Shown piece after piece: positions 16,389 through 25,835 of a stretch of 64,000 nucleotides of DNA (position 1 is the stretch's first letter; every line of letters begins with the position of its first letter). The notes beneath the pieces were generated by a model. That model was not told where the DNA came from and did not search any database. It saw only the letters and a program-made list of their open reading frames with translations. Made by a program: the position numbers and the translations under genes. Source of the stretch: Phycisphaerae bacterium. Lineage in GTDB: Bacteria > Planctomycetota > Phycisphaerae > Sedimentisphaerales > Anaerohalosphaeraceae. Location of the stretch: the NCBI GenBank assembly GCA_018052735.1, contig JAGPMT010000006.1, positions 62,001 to 126,000 of the forward strand, given 5' to 3'.

Positions 16389-18302
16389 TTAAGCACCCGG
16401 TCCCATCATCAATAACGGATCTATCGGCATCATTTCAGGCATTGCCGGCTGCATAAAGCCCGGACTTAACTGCTGGAGGGCCTGCTGCTTGGCATTCTGA
16501 ATTTCTTCGTAATCCCGGCGTATATCCACGCTCCAATTGGTTCTGCCGACAGCTATCTGCTGCATCCTTTGTTCCTTGTCATAGTAGAGCATCTGATAGA
16601 CAGGGCGTTTGTTCCATAAAGCCTTTTGGATAATATCAACCAGCATTAAATCGGTTGTAAAATCAACCTTTTGGGGCTGTCCCAATTCGCCGGCCATCAT
16701 CGGCATAAACTCGCCCATAACCGCCGGAGCAGTCTTGGGATCGGTTTTTTTGTCAACATCTTCTACTTCATAGCCGATAATTTGGCCGGGATACACATCA
16801 AAGTCAAAATCCCGCCATTGTCCTAAATAATATTTGTCCACTTCCACCTTGACCCCTTCGACTGCTTTGGAAGCATCTGCTTTAAGGATAACTTCCATCG
16901 GGAAAACATAAACCCGCTTGGGAACATATACTTCAGGCGTAGGATCTGTGTAGGAACTCCATAGGACAGTTTGGTTTTTAAAAGCCACCTGATCGCTTTG
17001 GAACCAATCCTTGCCGGCGATGGGATTAAATACTCCCAGACGAATGCGGTACTGATAGGTTTTACCGGGCACTGCCGTATCATCATGCGCCCAGACCAGA
17101 AGCGGATCTTTACGGATTTCGATATTGTCTTTTTCCTTCAGGATTTCTTTCTGCATATCGTTCTTGACATCCGTTATTGTCCGTTCCTTGCGGACTTCAG
17201 GACGCAGTAGAGCAGGATTTTCGAAACCCGGTCCCATCAGCAGCTCATCTTGTCCTCCCCTGCGGGCAGTGCCGGGACGCGTTTGCTGCTGCTGCGGACG
17301 CTGCGGCTGAACGGGCTGTCGGCGCTGCGGGGTTGGCCGGGTTGGGTCCGTTACATTGGGAGTCGTACGCTGACGGCTCTGTTCTTCGCGGCGCTTGCGT
17401 TCCTGCGCCTGCTCTTCTTTTTTCAGAATATCAAAGGCTTCCAACAGGAATTTAGGCGGCATCCATTCGGTACGGCTGATAGTGAATGTATAGGCTTCAG
17501 GCTGCAGGATATCAAACTGAACATTGGTATTTTCAAACTGGGACCGCCAGATGCCGACTCCAAGCTGGGCCTGTTCGAGAGTCATCGGCAGCTCTTCTAA
17601 AAGCTTTTTGTAGGCATCGATTTTGGCACGGGGTACCGTCTCCCAATCTCCCCACGTTCCATCGCCCTGCTTGACGCGCCGCTGCAGCTCGAGCTTGGCA
17701 AAGACCGGTTTGGCCAAAACAGGATCCTGCCACGAGGATTTAAGCCGCGGCCCTTTAAAACTCTGCATAAAATTATTATAAAGGTTCTGGACATTGAGCT
17801 TGGCCGAGACGGTTATCAGGTCTATATCTCCCAGCTCACAAACAACCTGCTTATACGGCCGGTCAGGACCAATCTCTTCCGTCGGCAGCTGGGCAGCGCC
17901 TCGCAAAGCAGCTACCGCCACATCGGTCAGAGGCGGTATCTGCGGCAGTGCATACATCCGCTCTTCTTCAATTACAATATCTCCGGCTCCGGGATAAGGC
18001 ACAGAAAGAGTAGAAAGCTGCGGCACAGCACAGCGCACATACTGGTCAAAATCGGCCAGATAAGTCTTGTCATATACCACGGGAACAGCCGGCTGCTCCA
18101 TCGCCGGCAGCGCCTGTTCAACCTTCTGCTTGATATAGCGGTCTATATCGCCCGGGCCTAAACGGCGGCGATCAATCTCAACGCTGTAGGGACTTCCGAT
18201 GACATAGACCCACAGCAGAAACAAACTAATCAGCGCAATCACGCCCAGCACGATCTTATCAATCTGATTTTCAAGAATCCGCAGAATATCCTTGCTTTTC
18301 AT
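16389..18302 (-). CDS. Membrane-anchored protein of a pilus/secretion operon (PilP-position, unknown family)
   Basis: 637 residues. A short cytoplasmic N-terminus is followed by one transmembrane helix (about 18-38, VLGVIALISLFLLWVYVIG) and a large exported part. Residues about 290-350 are a low-complexity linker rich in Gln, Arg and Pro (RPTPQRRQPVQPQRPQQQQ). After it comes a strand-rich domain with 'VWAHDDTAVPGKTYQYRIRLGVFNPI', reminiscent of a fibronectin-like fold. It is the last gene after the PilM-PilN fusion and a PilO-like gene, the place held by pilP or pilQ elsewhere. No sequence motif of PilP was recognised. AGGAAA precedes the ATG. Function in inner-membrane alignment of a pilus or type II secretion machine is inferred from context only. 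Confidence 0.7.
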   Translation of the reverse strand: MKSKDILRILENQIDKIVLGVIALISLFLLWVYVIGSPYSVEIDRRRLGPGDIDRYIKQKVEQALPAMEQPAVPVVYDKTYLADFDQYVRCAVPQLSTLSVPYPGAGDIVIEEERMYALPQIPPLTDVAVAALRGAAQLPTEEIGPDRPYKQVVCELGDIDLITVSAKLNVQNLYNNFMQSFKGPRLKSSWQDPVLAKPVFAKLELQRRVKQGDGTWGDWETVPRAKIDAYKKLLEELPMTLEQAQLGVGIWRSQFENTNVQFDILQPEAYTFTISRTEWMPPKFLLEAFDILKKEEQAQERKRREEQSRQRTTPNVTDPTRPTPQRRQPVQPQRPQQQQTRPGTARRGGQDELLMGPGFENPALLRPEVRKERTITDVKNDMQKEILKEKDNIEIRKDPLLVWAHDDTAVPGKTYQYRIRLGVFNPIAGKDWFQSDQVAFKNQTVLWSSYTDPTPEVYVPKRVYVFPMEVILKADASKAVEGVKVEVDKYYLGQWRDFDFDVYPGQIIGYEVEDVDKKTDPKTAPAVMGEFMPMMAGELGQPQKVDFTTDLMLVDIIQKALWNKRPVYQMLYYDKEQRMQQIAVGRTNWSVDIRRDYEEIQNAKQQALQQLSPGFMQPAMPEMMPIDPLLMMGPGA

Positions 18303-18353
18303 TGTTCTATTTCCTGTGTTAGCGCAGCTGCTTATTTGTTCAATTGCCCCATG

Positions 18354-19688
18354 CTACATTTCAAAGCCCAATCCGCCGGCCGGGGCTGCCGGCGAAGAAG
18401 CAGCCGGGCCTGATCCCGGCATCCCGGAGGCCGTTTCCAGCCGTTTTTTGACGGGTGCCGGCTTGATCGCATCATACCCTTTCCGATTAAACTGATACTC
18501 GCAGACAAGGTCCAGCTTCATCACGGCCCCTTTGCCATAGCGGTAAAGCTCGTGTTCAGCGGCGGATTTGTCGATGACTCTGACATCGCTTTGAAGAATT
18601 GTAATCTGATTATGACGGGATTCAACCAGCTGACCGTCTTTGGTAAAATCGGTTCGGAATGTATGCGGCTTTTCGCTGCACAGCTCCTTCATAAACGCCA
18701 GCACAAAACGGTTATCCACCAGTACCGAAACGGCAAAATGAATAATATCCATCTCCTCATTGCAGAGCCGTCCGGTAGGCGAAGCCGCCACAAAGATGCC
18801 CGGCTGGGCCGCTGTGACATACTGGGGAATGTCCCGCATGCCGGCGGTATAACCGTAATATTCACTGGCCGCATACGAGGAAGACACACCCGCTGCTACA
18901 ACCGGACCGGAAAAACTCACTCCCATTAGTCGCTTCACAGGCGCATTTGTCACCTGTGCAGATGTGCCGTTGAGTTTTACAATCGTATCAACAATATCTT
19001 CATAAATCCAAAAGGCAACCTGCGAATCCCAGCAATCCTGCAGGGCTTGGTCTTTGGATGTATAGCTGTACTTCTCCCAGAAATCATACCAAGTAAATGC
19101 TTTGGGGTGTGCATAGACGGAAATCTCCTGCGCCCGCGTCTGACACAAGGCATCCACCATCGGATCCTGGGCAGTACCGGGTCTTCGCACCGGACTGTAC
19201 GCTTCTCCTATCGGGCGGGCTGCCGCACCGGTTCGGGCACGGATTTCCGCATCGCTGGGGGCATCCAGAGCATGCATTCGTCTTATCAGATCTTCTATCC
19301 GGCTGCGGTAACGCTGGCCGAACCCTATATAGATTTGCGAGGATGGATCCGTCGGCTCCGGAAAAATGACATAATCGTATGTAATCAAATCCCTCTGGCT
19401 GCTCTGAACAGCCAAGGTTCGTATGCCGGCGGCTTCCTCTTCCAGCTTGTCCATATAGCGTTTGACTTCGGCCGGCTGATCTTTCGATGGAACCTGACTG
19501 ACAGCAGACTGAACGGAACGAGCCGTTCGGACGCTGTTTTCCATTCTCCCTTTGACTTTATTGCCCAGCCACAGAGTGGGAATAAACATCATCAGTGCCG
19601 CAATAGCAATAATCACCGAAGGCAGCAGCGAGGTGTACTTTTTCAGCGTACCAGAAACCGGTTTGAGAAATCCCATCGATATATTCAT
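18354..19688 (-). CDS. PilO-position membrane protein (unknown family)
   Basis: 444 residues, bitopic. A transmembrane helix spans about 24-44 (VIIAIAALMMFIPTLWLG) after a short cytoplasmic tail. A helical stretch follows (VRTARSVQSAVSQVP...VKRYMDKLEEEAAGI), then a mixed alpha-beta periplasmic part. The last about 30 residues are rich in Gly, Ala and Pro. The layout (N-tail, TM, coiled coil, globular domain) is that of PilO/GspM, and it follows the PilM-PilN fusion directly. It is larger than PilO (about 200), and no family motif is evident, so the assignment is positional. Its stop is 52 bases before the next gene, consistent with one operon. Confidence 0.65.
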   Translation of the reverse strand: MNISMGFLKPVSGTLKKYTSLLPSVIIAIAALMMFIPTLWLGNKVKGRMENSVRTARSVQSAVSQVPSKDQPAEVKRYMDKLEEEAAGIRTLAVQSSQRDLITYDYVIFPEPTDPSSQIYIGFGQRYRSRIEDLIRRMHALDAPSDAEIRARTGAAARPIGEAYSPVRRPGTAQDPMVDALCQTRAQEISVYAHPKAFTWYDFWEKYSYTSKDQALQDCWDSQVAFWIYEDIVDTIVKLNGTSAQVTNAPVKRLMGVSFSGPVVAAGVSSSYAASEYYGYTAGMRDIPQYVTAAQPGIFVAASPTGRLCNEEMDIIHFAVSVLVDNRFVLAFMKELCSEKPHTFRTDFTKDGQLVESRHNQITILQSDVRVIDKSAAEHELYRYGKGAVMKLDLVCEYQFNRKGYDAIKPAPVKKRLETASGMPGSGPAASSPAAPAGGLGFEM

Positions 19689-19729
19689 AGCAAAAAACCT
19701 GTCTTAAATCCTGTATTGTTGCGTATTTC

Positions 19730-22057
19730 CTACATTCCTATCATAGCGCCGGCTGCAGTGCCTTCCGGTTTGGGCGGGGCTTCTTTCCAGACAAACTTTG
19801 CCTGTATCCGGAACCAGTAATCCCGCTCAATATACTGCGGGGCACCGGATATGGGATTAAATTTCTTCTTGCCCAGATCTTTGTCAGTCAGCCGGGGATC
19901 CGCACTGATATCCTTTTGCGTAATGATATCGAAGGTCTTGCTGATTTCTTCCCCGGTCATCGGGTCAACCAATACGGTTTCAGTATACACATAGTCGGCT
20001 CCCCGCCCGCCGACTCCGTAATCGCCGATATAGACCGGCATCGCTGCGACTCCGGTCGGTGACGTTGGTTTCGGAACACGTTCGACTTCCTTGATAATGC
20101 CGATGCCCGGCGGAACCGTCTTTGAATCCAAATCAACCAATCCCGTTTCTACTTTAAAATGAGCCACATCGTGCCTGTCAAACAGCTCGAACGGAATACC
20201 CGGAAACAATTTGGCCAGATTTTCAAATCGGGTAACAACACCCCAGCGGCTTTGGTCCTCTCCGACACTGACCGGATCGAGCAGTTCGGATATCTTGCGA
20301 TAGGGGCTGTAGCCCTCGATGAGCAGGGTAAAGCCCATGCCTGTTTTTTCCGTTTGGGTCCCCGGCATAGGGGCACCGGGAATTCCCATATCTCCGCCGG
20401 GCATAACAGGCGGCTGCATCATTTCGAGCATCGGATCAATCAAAATAGGCATCGTCGGAGTACGTCGGCGCGGTGTCATCGTTCGGTCCTGTGTGCCCGG
20501 CTGCGGAAATTTGGCTTTGGCCAGATCATCGGAATATTCCATTGCGATACGGGTTATAAACAGCAGCTTGCGCTCGGGCCTTGGCACTGCAAGAACACCT
20601 TCCACATTGCCGCTCTCGACAGCTTCATAGAGGTCTTTCTGTTCGGGCGTGTTCTCTTTATTGGGCAGGCATTTAACCAGGGTTTCTACGAATTGCGGAA
20701 CGGCCTGACGATACTTGAAGGACTCCATATATTTCTTGATTTCGTCCTCCAAAGGCTGAAGCCGGCTTTGCTGCTCGGCAATACTGCCGGTGATGGCATT
20801 GATCTGACCGAGAATGGCTGCCGCTTCATTGCGCGTGGCCTGATGGCTGTCGTAAGTTTTCAGGTCTTTATAGGCACGTCCAAGACCCAGCACCATCACC
20901 GCCAGCAGAACACTGGCTGCCGCCGTAAAGATGCGGGCTTTTCGCGTCCACGCCATAGCCCGGGCAATTTTGCGGGGCAGCAGATTGGTCCGGATTTTGG
21001 CTTCGCCCAGCAGCTGAACGCCCAATCCGTATGCAATGCCGAAATCAGAAACATTCTCGTGAAACTTTGCAACCGAAATATCCGGCGACACGGCTAACCG
21101 TTCGAATGTGTCGGGCTTGATAACCTGCATGCCGAGAGTTTGAGTCAGATATTTCGACAGCCCCTGCAGCTTCATCCCGCCGCCCATGGCAATGACTTTG
21201 CTGAATGTCTTATCCCGGCCTTCGGGGCTGCTGCTGTAAAAGCCCAGCGACCGCTGAATTTCGCTGCCCAGATCGGTATAAACGGATTTCATTGCTGTAT
21301 AAATCTGCCGCATGTATTTGCTCATCGGCGCTGTCCGCTTGAGCTTTTCGGCGGTTTCAAAGTTTTTATGAAACGCGTCGGCAATGGCTCGGGTGAAAGT
21401 GTTTCCGCCGATGCGGATGCTCCGCTGCCAAATTGTGTCCCTCGAGCAGACGGCCAGTGTGGTATTTTCTGCCCCCACGTCAAGAATGATCACCGCTTTC
21501 TGCGGAAACTGCTCCAGCTCCTTTAAGTCATACACAGCATAATTGTACAAGGCCATCGGGGCAATCTGGACGCAGGTTACACGGAGCTTTTCCTTTGTAA
21601 AATGGTCCATTACTTCGGCTATCAGCTCATTTTTTATGGCAAACAGACCAACGGATTTATCAGGACTGTCTTCGGCTTCCATCAGCTGCCAATCCCATTC
21701 GACCTCGTTGATATCGAAGGGAATCTGCTGGACAGCTTCGAATTGGACAATTTCAGGGATTTTTTTGGGTTCAACAGGAGGCAATTTAACAAAGCGGGCA
21801 AAACTATTTTGGCCGGCAATCGAGATAGCCACCTCGCTTTTGGACAAATCCTTTTCATCGAGCAGCTTCCGCAGGGTCTCGGCAATAATCTGGTCTTTGT
21901 CTTCCTGCTGAAGGTCACCCGAAGAAAGGTTTTTCGAATGTTCGATGTATGCAAAATCGGTCACTTCCAGCCCCTGATCGCCATGACGCATCTGGAGCGC
22001 CTTGAGGGCATTGGTTCCAACATCGATTGCCCACACACCTTGTGCCGCTGCGGCCAT
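19730..22057 (-). CDS. pilM: PilM-PilN fusion protein of type IV pilus / type II secretion
   Basis: 775 residues. Residues 1-350 are PilM, an actin-fold cytoplasmic protein, with phosphate motifs AIDVGTNALKAL (10-21) and ILDVGAENTTLAV (191-203) and the adenosine motif AMGGGMKLQGL (290-300). It runs straight into a PilN-like part: the conserved PilM-binding peptide TNLLPRK (357-363), a transmembrane helix (about 376-394) and a periplasmic coiled coil (about 395-450). A long C-terminal extension with Pro/Met-rich linkers reaches residue 775. In most bacteria PilM binds the N-terminal INLLP peptide of a separate PilN; here both are one chain. GGGAGA precedes the ATG. Confidence 0.88.
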   Translation of the reverse strand: MAAAAQGVWAIDVGTNALKALQMRHGDQGLEVTDFAYIEHSKNLSSGDLQQEDKDQIIAETLRKLLDEKDLSKSEVAISIAGQNSFARFVKLPPVEPKKIPEIVQFEAVQQIPFDINEVEWDWQLMEAEDSPDKSVGLFAIKNELIAEVMDHFTKEKLRVTCVQIAPMALYNYAVYDLKELEQFPQKAVIILDVGAENTTLAVCSRDTIWQRSIRIGGNTFTRAIADAFHKNFETAEKLKRTAPMSKYMRQIYTAMKSVYTDLGSEIQRSLGFYSSSPEGRDKTFSKVIAMGGGMKLQGLSKYLTQTLGMQVIKPDTFERLAVSPDISVAKFHENVSDFGIAYGLGVQLLGEAKIRTNLLPRKIARAMAWTRKARIFTAAASVLLAVMVLGLGRAYKDLKTYDSHQATRNEAAAILGQINAITGSIAEQQSRLQPLEDEIKKYMESFKYRQAVPQFVETLVKCLPNKENTPEQKDLYEAVESGNVEGVLAVPRPERKLLFITRIAMEYSDDLAKAKFPQPGTQDRTMTPRRRTPTMPILIDPMLEMMQPPVMPGGDMGIPGAPMPGTQTEKTGMGFTLLIEGYSPYRKISELLDPVSVGEDQSRWGVVTRFENLAKLFPGIPFELFDRHDVAHFKVETGLVDLDSKTVPPGIGIIKEVERVPKPTSPTGVAAMPVYIGDYGVGGRGADYVYTETVLVDPMTGEEISKTFDIITQKDISADPRLTDKDLGKKKFNPISGAPQYIERDYWFRIQAKFVWKEAPPKPEGTAAGAMIGM

Positions 22058-22230
22058 AACTCAATCTCCCAAGATATGGAATAATTACCTGCATTCACAA
22101 TACGCTGGTTTGCTCTTTTCTGTCTGGACTGTTTTTCGCCCTTTTCCGGAAATTCCAGACCAGCAACAGAGCCAAAACCCTCTTTTAGAGTGAGACAACA
22201 TTAGATTCATTACCGCCCACATCTGTAAAA

Positions 22231-22276
22231 TCAGGTTTAATAGTGTAATATAACACAGGAATTACCTGATTAACAA
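22231..22276 (-). promoter_or_regulatory. Candidate promoter/operator of the pilMN operon
   Basis: On the minus strand, TTGTTA (22271-22276) and TATATT (22247-22252) are separated by 18 bases. An inverted repeat TCAGGT/ACCTGA (22231-22236 and 22264-22269) brackets the -10. The rest of the 362-base gap up to the hydrolase stop shows nothing further. Confidence 0.35.
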
Positions 22277-22419
22277 CCGAAAAATAAGGTAAAATCCGCA
22301 TATTCGGGACTGTCTGTCTTTTTATACCCGACAAGAAACATCGAGGTTTGTAACAACAATGTAAAAAAACAATTTTACCGGAAAAATTGTGTCTCAGTTT
22401 TGTTTTGCCTGTCAGGTTT

Positions 22420-23328
22420 TCATCGATTGACAGTATCAAGATTTGTCAGCCAGTTTATCCATATATGCCTGTAAAGGTCGATATTCTCGATAAAACCCTC
22501 ATTGTGTGATCCCTTAAGCATCCCAAACCACTTCGGTTCGTTGGCGGCATCGTAAATCGTTTTTCCGAAGCGAAACGGAACTATCTCATCATCCGGGCTG
22601 TGAATAACCAGAATGGGGCAATGGAGCTGTCTGACAGCTGTAAGGGTGTCATATCTGAAACGGCTGAAGAGCCGCACAGGCAGCCAAGGATAATAATGAG
22701 AGCCGATATCGGGAATTGAAGTAAACGTGCTTTCTAAAACCAATCCAGCCGGATTGACATCCTTTGCCGTCAAAGCGGCGATGCATCCCCCCAAAGAGCG
22801 TCCAAACAGAATAATCCTGCGGGCGGGGATGCCTTTTTTTATCAGCCAATCCCATCCGGCACGGATGTCTTGAAGCGTTCCCTTTTCGGTAGGTTTGCCG
22901 GTACTTTGACCATAGCCGCGATAATCCACAATCAGTACGGCCAGTCCTAACTGATGAAACAATTTGAGGGTATCGAGCCGATGGGAGATATTCCCTGCAT
23001 TGCCATGGCAAAACAGTATAGTCCAGCATTCATCGGCATTATGGCCGGCCGGGATAAACCACCCAGCCAGACGCTGCCCATCGGAAGTGTTCAGTGAGAT
23101 CGATTCATAGACAAGCCCCGCATCTGCCGGCGTATTGTCATAAGTACGGCTGGGCTGATATACCATGGCCGGCTGGAAAAGATACAGAAGTAAGCCGACA
23201 CCGCCGTAAACGGCGGCAGCAATAACTGCTATTGCCAAAAGAACACCCATAAATCCGCCTTTTTTATAACGAAGGTAACAGACCGCCGCTGTTAAGACAG
23301 CAGCCAATATCCACATAATCCATCGCAT
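22420..23328 (-). CDS. Membrane-anchored alpha/beta hydrolase
   Basis: 302 residues. Two hydrophobic N-terminal segments (about 4-20 and 27-52) anchor a catalytic domain of the ABHD13/ABHD17-like group. Visible elements are the oxyanion strand 'ILFCHGNAGNISHR', 'VLIVDYRGYGQSTGKPTEKG', the nucleophile elbow GRSLGG (Ser at about 174), the acid in 'VIHSPDDEIVPF', and the base His in 'LKGSHNEGF'. The triad is complete, so it should be an active serine hydrolase, likely on lipids or acyl esters. It has no operon partners: pilMN lies 362 bases downstream and the next gene upstream is divergent. Confidence 0.88.
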   Translation of the reverse strand: MRWIMWILAAVLTAAVCYLRYKKGGFMGVLLAIAVIAAAVYGGVGLLLYLFQPAMVYQPSRTYDNTPADAGLVYESISLNTSDGQRLAGWFIPAGHNADECWTILFCHGNAGNISHRLDTLKLFHQLGLAVLIVDYRGYGQSTGKPTEKGTLQDIRAGWDWLIKKGIPARRIILFGRSLGGCIAALTAKDVNPAGLVLESTFTSIPDIGSHYYPWLPVRLFSRFRYDTLTAVRQLHCPILVIHSPDDEIVPFRFGKTIYDAANEPKWFGMLKGSHNEGFIENIDLYRHIWINWLTNLDTVNR

Positions 23329-23416
23329 CCTGTCTCCATTCTTTTTGGTGTTGCCGCAATTGAGAAAACGTATAAAGTTGATACGGTGTCAGCTGCTTTG
23401 AATACGGCATTTTCAC

Positions 23417-23445
23417 TTGTTTTCTTCTTAAAAACCGCTTATTAT
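23417..23445 (+). promoter_or_regulatory. Promoter of the frameshifted lipoprotein gene
   Basis: TTGTTT (23417-23422) and TATTAT (23440-23445) with a 17-base spacer. The gene's AAAGGA ribosome site lies just before the ATG at 23504. Confidence 0.6.
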
Positions 23446-23503
23446 TTTAACATATGGAAGTTTATAAGGATATGATTCTCCTTACAATATAAAAGGAAAT
23501 TGT

Positions 23504-24534
23504 ATGTCTAAACTCGCCTTACTTATTCTCACTGTCTTTTCTCTGGTTTCCTGTACCGCTTTATCGGCCGCTTCCGGCAAAAAAACCGGTTCCCCCCTTG
23601 ACAATCTGCCGCCTTATATGCGCCAGATTACGCACTTCGGCGAGCGAGCCGACTGGTCCGGCGACGGGAAAAAAATTCTCTTTTTAGAACGAACTTTCGG
23701 CGATGTCTTTGAGGTTGAGCCGGCCACAGGAATCATCCGGCCGGTAACACATCACTTTTCCATGAGGGTTTCACCCGGGCGCTATATCTGGCCAACGGTG
23801 ATATTCTGCTGTCTGGCTCACGCACATTTGATGCTGCCGATCCATGGGCCAGCCGCAGCGAAAAACAAGCGGAATTATGGGTGCTCAGCAAAGACTTGAA
23901 TGCCCCCGCGGTGCCGCTGGGGGTGCATTGCTCGGAAGGTCCGGCCGTATCACGAAAACGGATGTATATCGCCTGGACACAAGGGAATGCATTCTGGGGG
24001 GCTGATATCGTTTATGAAAATGGCAAACCCAAACTTTCCGGCAAGACAAAACTGCTGGATAAAAAAGACCTGCCCTTTGAGTGCGGACTGGAAACCCAGA
24101 ACTTTCGGCCGCCTGCCGAGGAGGAATTGATATTTTCTGCCTATGACTATCAAGGCACAGAAGTCTGCGGTCTGAACCTCAAAACGGGAAAAATCACCAA
24201 TTATTCGAATGCTCCAAATCAGCATGACGAACCTGAAGGCATTTTCCCCGATGGGCAATACACGCTTGTCGAATGCAACAAGCATATGGATATTGCAGAG
24301 GGCATTCAGGAAATTGATATTTACAAACTCGCCCTCGACGGCTCCGGCAGAATGGAGCGCATAACATATTTTGCTGACTACATCGGCTACAAAGCCACAA
24401 ATCCGGTCGTCAGTGATGATGGGCGTTTTATTGCGTTTCAATTCGCTAAAAAAGGCGATCCGGCCGGAGTCGGCCGCGGCATTCTGGTCCTTGACATGGC
24501 CGCTTTTGAGAAATCGCTTCAGGAGAGAAAATAA
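23504..24534 (+). pseudogene. Beta-propeller-like (PD40) lipoprotein, broken by a one-base frameshift
   Basis: Two overlapping reading frames together give one coherent protein of about 343 residues. Frame one (23504 to about 23760) gives a lipoprotein-like signal (LLILTVFSLVSC), then 'ITHFGERADWSGDGKKILFLERTFGDVFEVEPATG'. At about 23758-23762 the sense moves to another frame, which continues 'HEGFTRALYLANGDILLSGSRTFD' and runs to the stop at 24532-24534. Restoring one C in the CC at 23759-23762 joins them. Repeated 'W/F-S-x-DG-x' blades (WSGDGKKI, VVSDDGRFIAFQF) suggest a WD40/PD40 periplasmic propeller. It is either a real pseudogene or a sequencing/assembly error; coding quality after the break is high, which favours a recent event or an error. 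Confidence 0.8.
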
Positions 24535-24798
24535 ACTGTTTGAATTTCACAAAACCTGAATGTTACAGCCGTCGCTTAAAGCGGAGAAACCGCCTGCTTG
24601 CATCGCTGCTTTGAATTCTACAGTATTCTGCAGTTCATCGGTGTCATTTATCAGCGCAATAAAAAAGGGAGGCCGGCGCGTTTTATCAAAAATAGGTTGT
24701 GGGCCGCACTCCCTGTTGCCGCTGTGCCGTTAGTGCACCTTACCGCGGATGGTACGAGGCGATGTTCGCCAGTATGCACCGGCAACATCTAAATCTTA

Positions 24799-24822
24799 CA
24801 AAAAAAAGACGGCTGCGTCAAG
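24799..24822 (-). terminator. Possible weak terminator of the 3D-domain gene
   Basis: A short GC-rich stem (GACG/CGTC, loop CAGC) is followed on the minus strand by eight T, 25-50 bases past the stop of the 3D gene. The stem is only four or five pairs. The rest of the 312-base gap 24535-24846 shows no gene. Confidence 0.35.
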
Positions 24823-24846
24823 AAAAAACTGAAATGTGAAGTTCAA

Positions 24847-25446
24847 TTACTCCGCTTTAACCAGAATATCCATATATTTGACGCCCCATTTACGGGCCTG
24901 CTCATGCGAGCTGAAGAAGACGTCGATGCGGTTTCCTTTAATCGCCCTGCCGCGATCCATTACCTTCACGGGCTGACCTGCATTATAGCCGGGGATAATC
25001 ACTTCTGTTCCAAACGGAAACTTCTTATCGGCAGCAACAAAAACATCTCCCTGCCGGATGCGGTGGCTGCAAGCGGTCCGGCCGTCTGAATATTGACCGC
25101 AGCATTTGCTGCACGGACAATAGCCTGTTACTCGCATCCGCATCACCTGCCAGTGTTCGGTCTCTTGCGGTTTTTCATAAGCAGGGGAAGGTTCGGCTGT
25201 TATAAGCATAGCAAGCAGCTCATTGTCGCTGATTTGCGAAGGCTCATCCGGCAGAATAGACTGTTCTATATCTTCAGTATCAGGATCCGTCTGAGGAAGA
25301 GTTGTCTGGAGATAAACCACGGAATCACCTTCCAGCACCTGCGGTATCACCCACGCTGCCGGCAGTATGCCGGCAAGAAGCAATCCCGCCGCCAGTGCCG
25401 TCATCAATTTACTGCCGATGTAAAAACGCCCTTGATTCTGTGCCAA
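24847..25446 (-). CDS. 3D-domain protein (MltA/RlpA-like double-psi barrel), membrane-anchored
   Basis: 199 residues. A hydrophobic anchor spans about 14-34 (LMTALAAGLLLAGILPAAWVI), followed by an acidic linker. The C-terminal 3D domain (about 102-195) contains 'MRVTGYCPCSKCCGQYSDGRTACS', 'IRQGDVFVAADKKFPFGTEVIIPGY' and 'VKVMDRGRAIKGNRIDVFFSSHEQARKWG'. The three conserved Asp residues that name the domain are present. Such domains act on or bind peptidoglycan, as in MltA-type lytic transglycosylases and Firmicutes YabE/YocH. Four Cys in CPCSKCC could bind metal or form disulfides. It is monocistronic. Confidence 0.88.
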   Translation of the reverse strand: MAQNQGRFYIGSKLMTALAAGLLLAGILPAAWVIPQVLEGDSVVYLQTTLPQTDPDTEDIEQSILPDEPSQISDNELLAMLITAEPSPAYEKPQETEHWQVMRMRVTGYCPCSKCCGQYSDGRTACSHRIRQGDVFVAADKKFPFGTEVIIPGYNAGQPVKVMDRGRAIKGNRIDVFFSSHEQARKWGVKYMDILVKAE

Positions 25447-25634
25447 AACAGCACCTTTCCAAATGAACTTCTCTTACAGACGATCTCTGCAGGCAATCGC
25501 CTCTTTTGCCAAAACTCAACGCCCTCTCCTGCGTTTTCAGCAAAACCGCTCTGGTAAAATTGAAAAGGCCATCCCTGGCAAATTGATTAAATTATGCAGA
25601 ACAAAGGTGTTTTAAGCATTTACTGCTGTGGGAA

Positions 25635-25663
25635 AAGATACGGAGTATAGTAGAAAAAGTCAA
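25635..25663 (-). promoter_or_regulatory. Promoter of the 3D-domain gene
   Basis: On the minus strand, TTGACT (25658-25663) and TATCTT (25635-25640) are separated by 17 bases. This gives a leader of about 180 bases before the ATG at 25446. Confidence 0.6.
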
Positions 25664-25764
25664 GATTTTTTTGTATCAAATATCACAAAAACGCCCGATA
25701 AAAAACAACTTAGAAGACATAATAAGACGGCCTATTAAAAAAAATTTAAAACTTCAGGATATAT

Positions 25765-25790
25765 GGACTCTATAAATAGAGTCCCTTTTT
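25765..25790 (+). terminator. Plus-strand intrinsic terminator without an assigned gene
   Basis: Perfect 8-bp stem (25765-25772 with 25777-25784, loop TAAA), followed on the plus strand by CTTTTT. No plus-strand gene lies upstream between 25447 and 25764, so it may end a small RNA or unwanted antisense transcription. Confidence 0.6.
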
Positions 25791-25835
25791 GCTGATCCCC
25801 CATTTCAACCGTCAGGAATTACCCCTCTCCCATCC

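Noticed and set aside
22185-22439. 84-codon minus-strand open frame between the hydrolase and pilMN
   Set aside because: It overlaps the hydrolase stop and the likely pilMN promoter and shows no protein-like pattern.
24535-24846. GC-rich stretch that might be a riboswitch or small RNA
   Set aside because: No recognisable aptamer core and no clear terminator on the plus strand.
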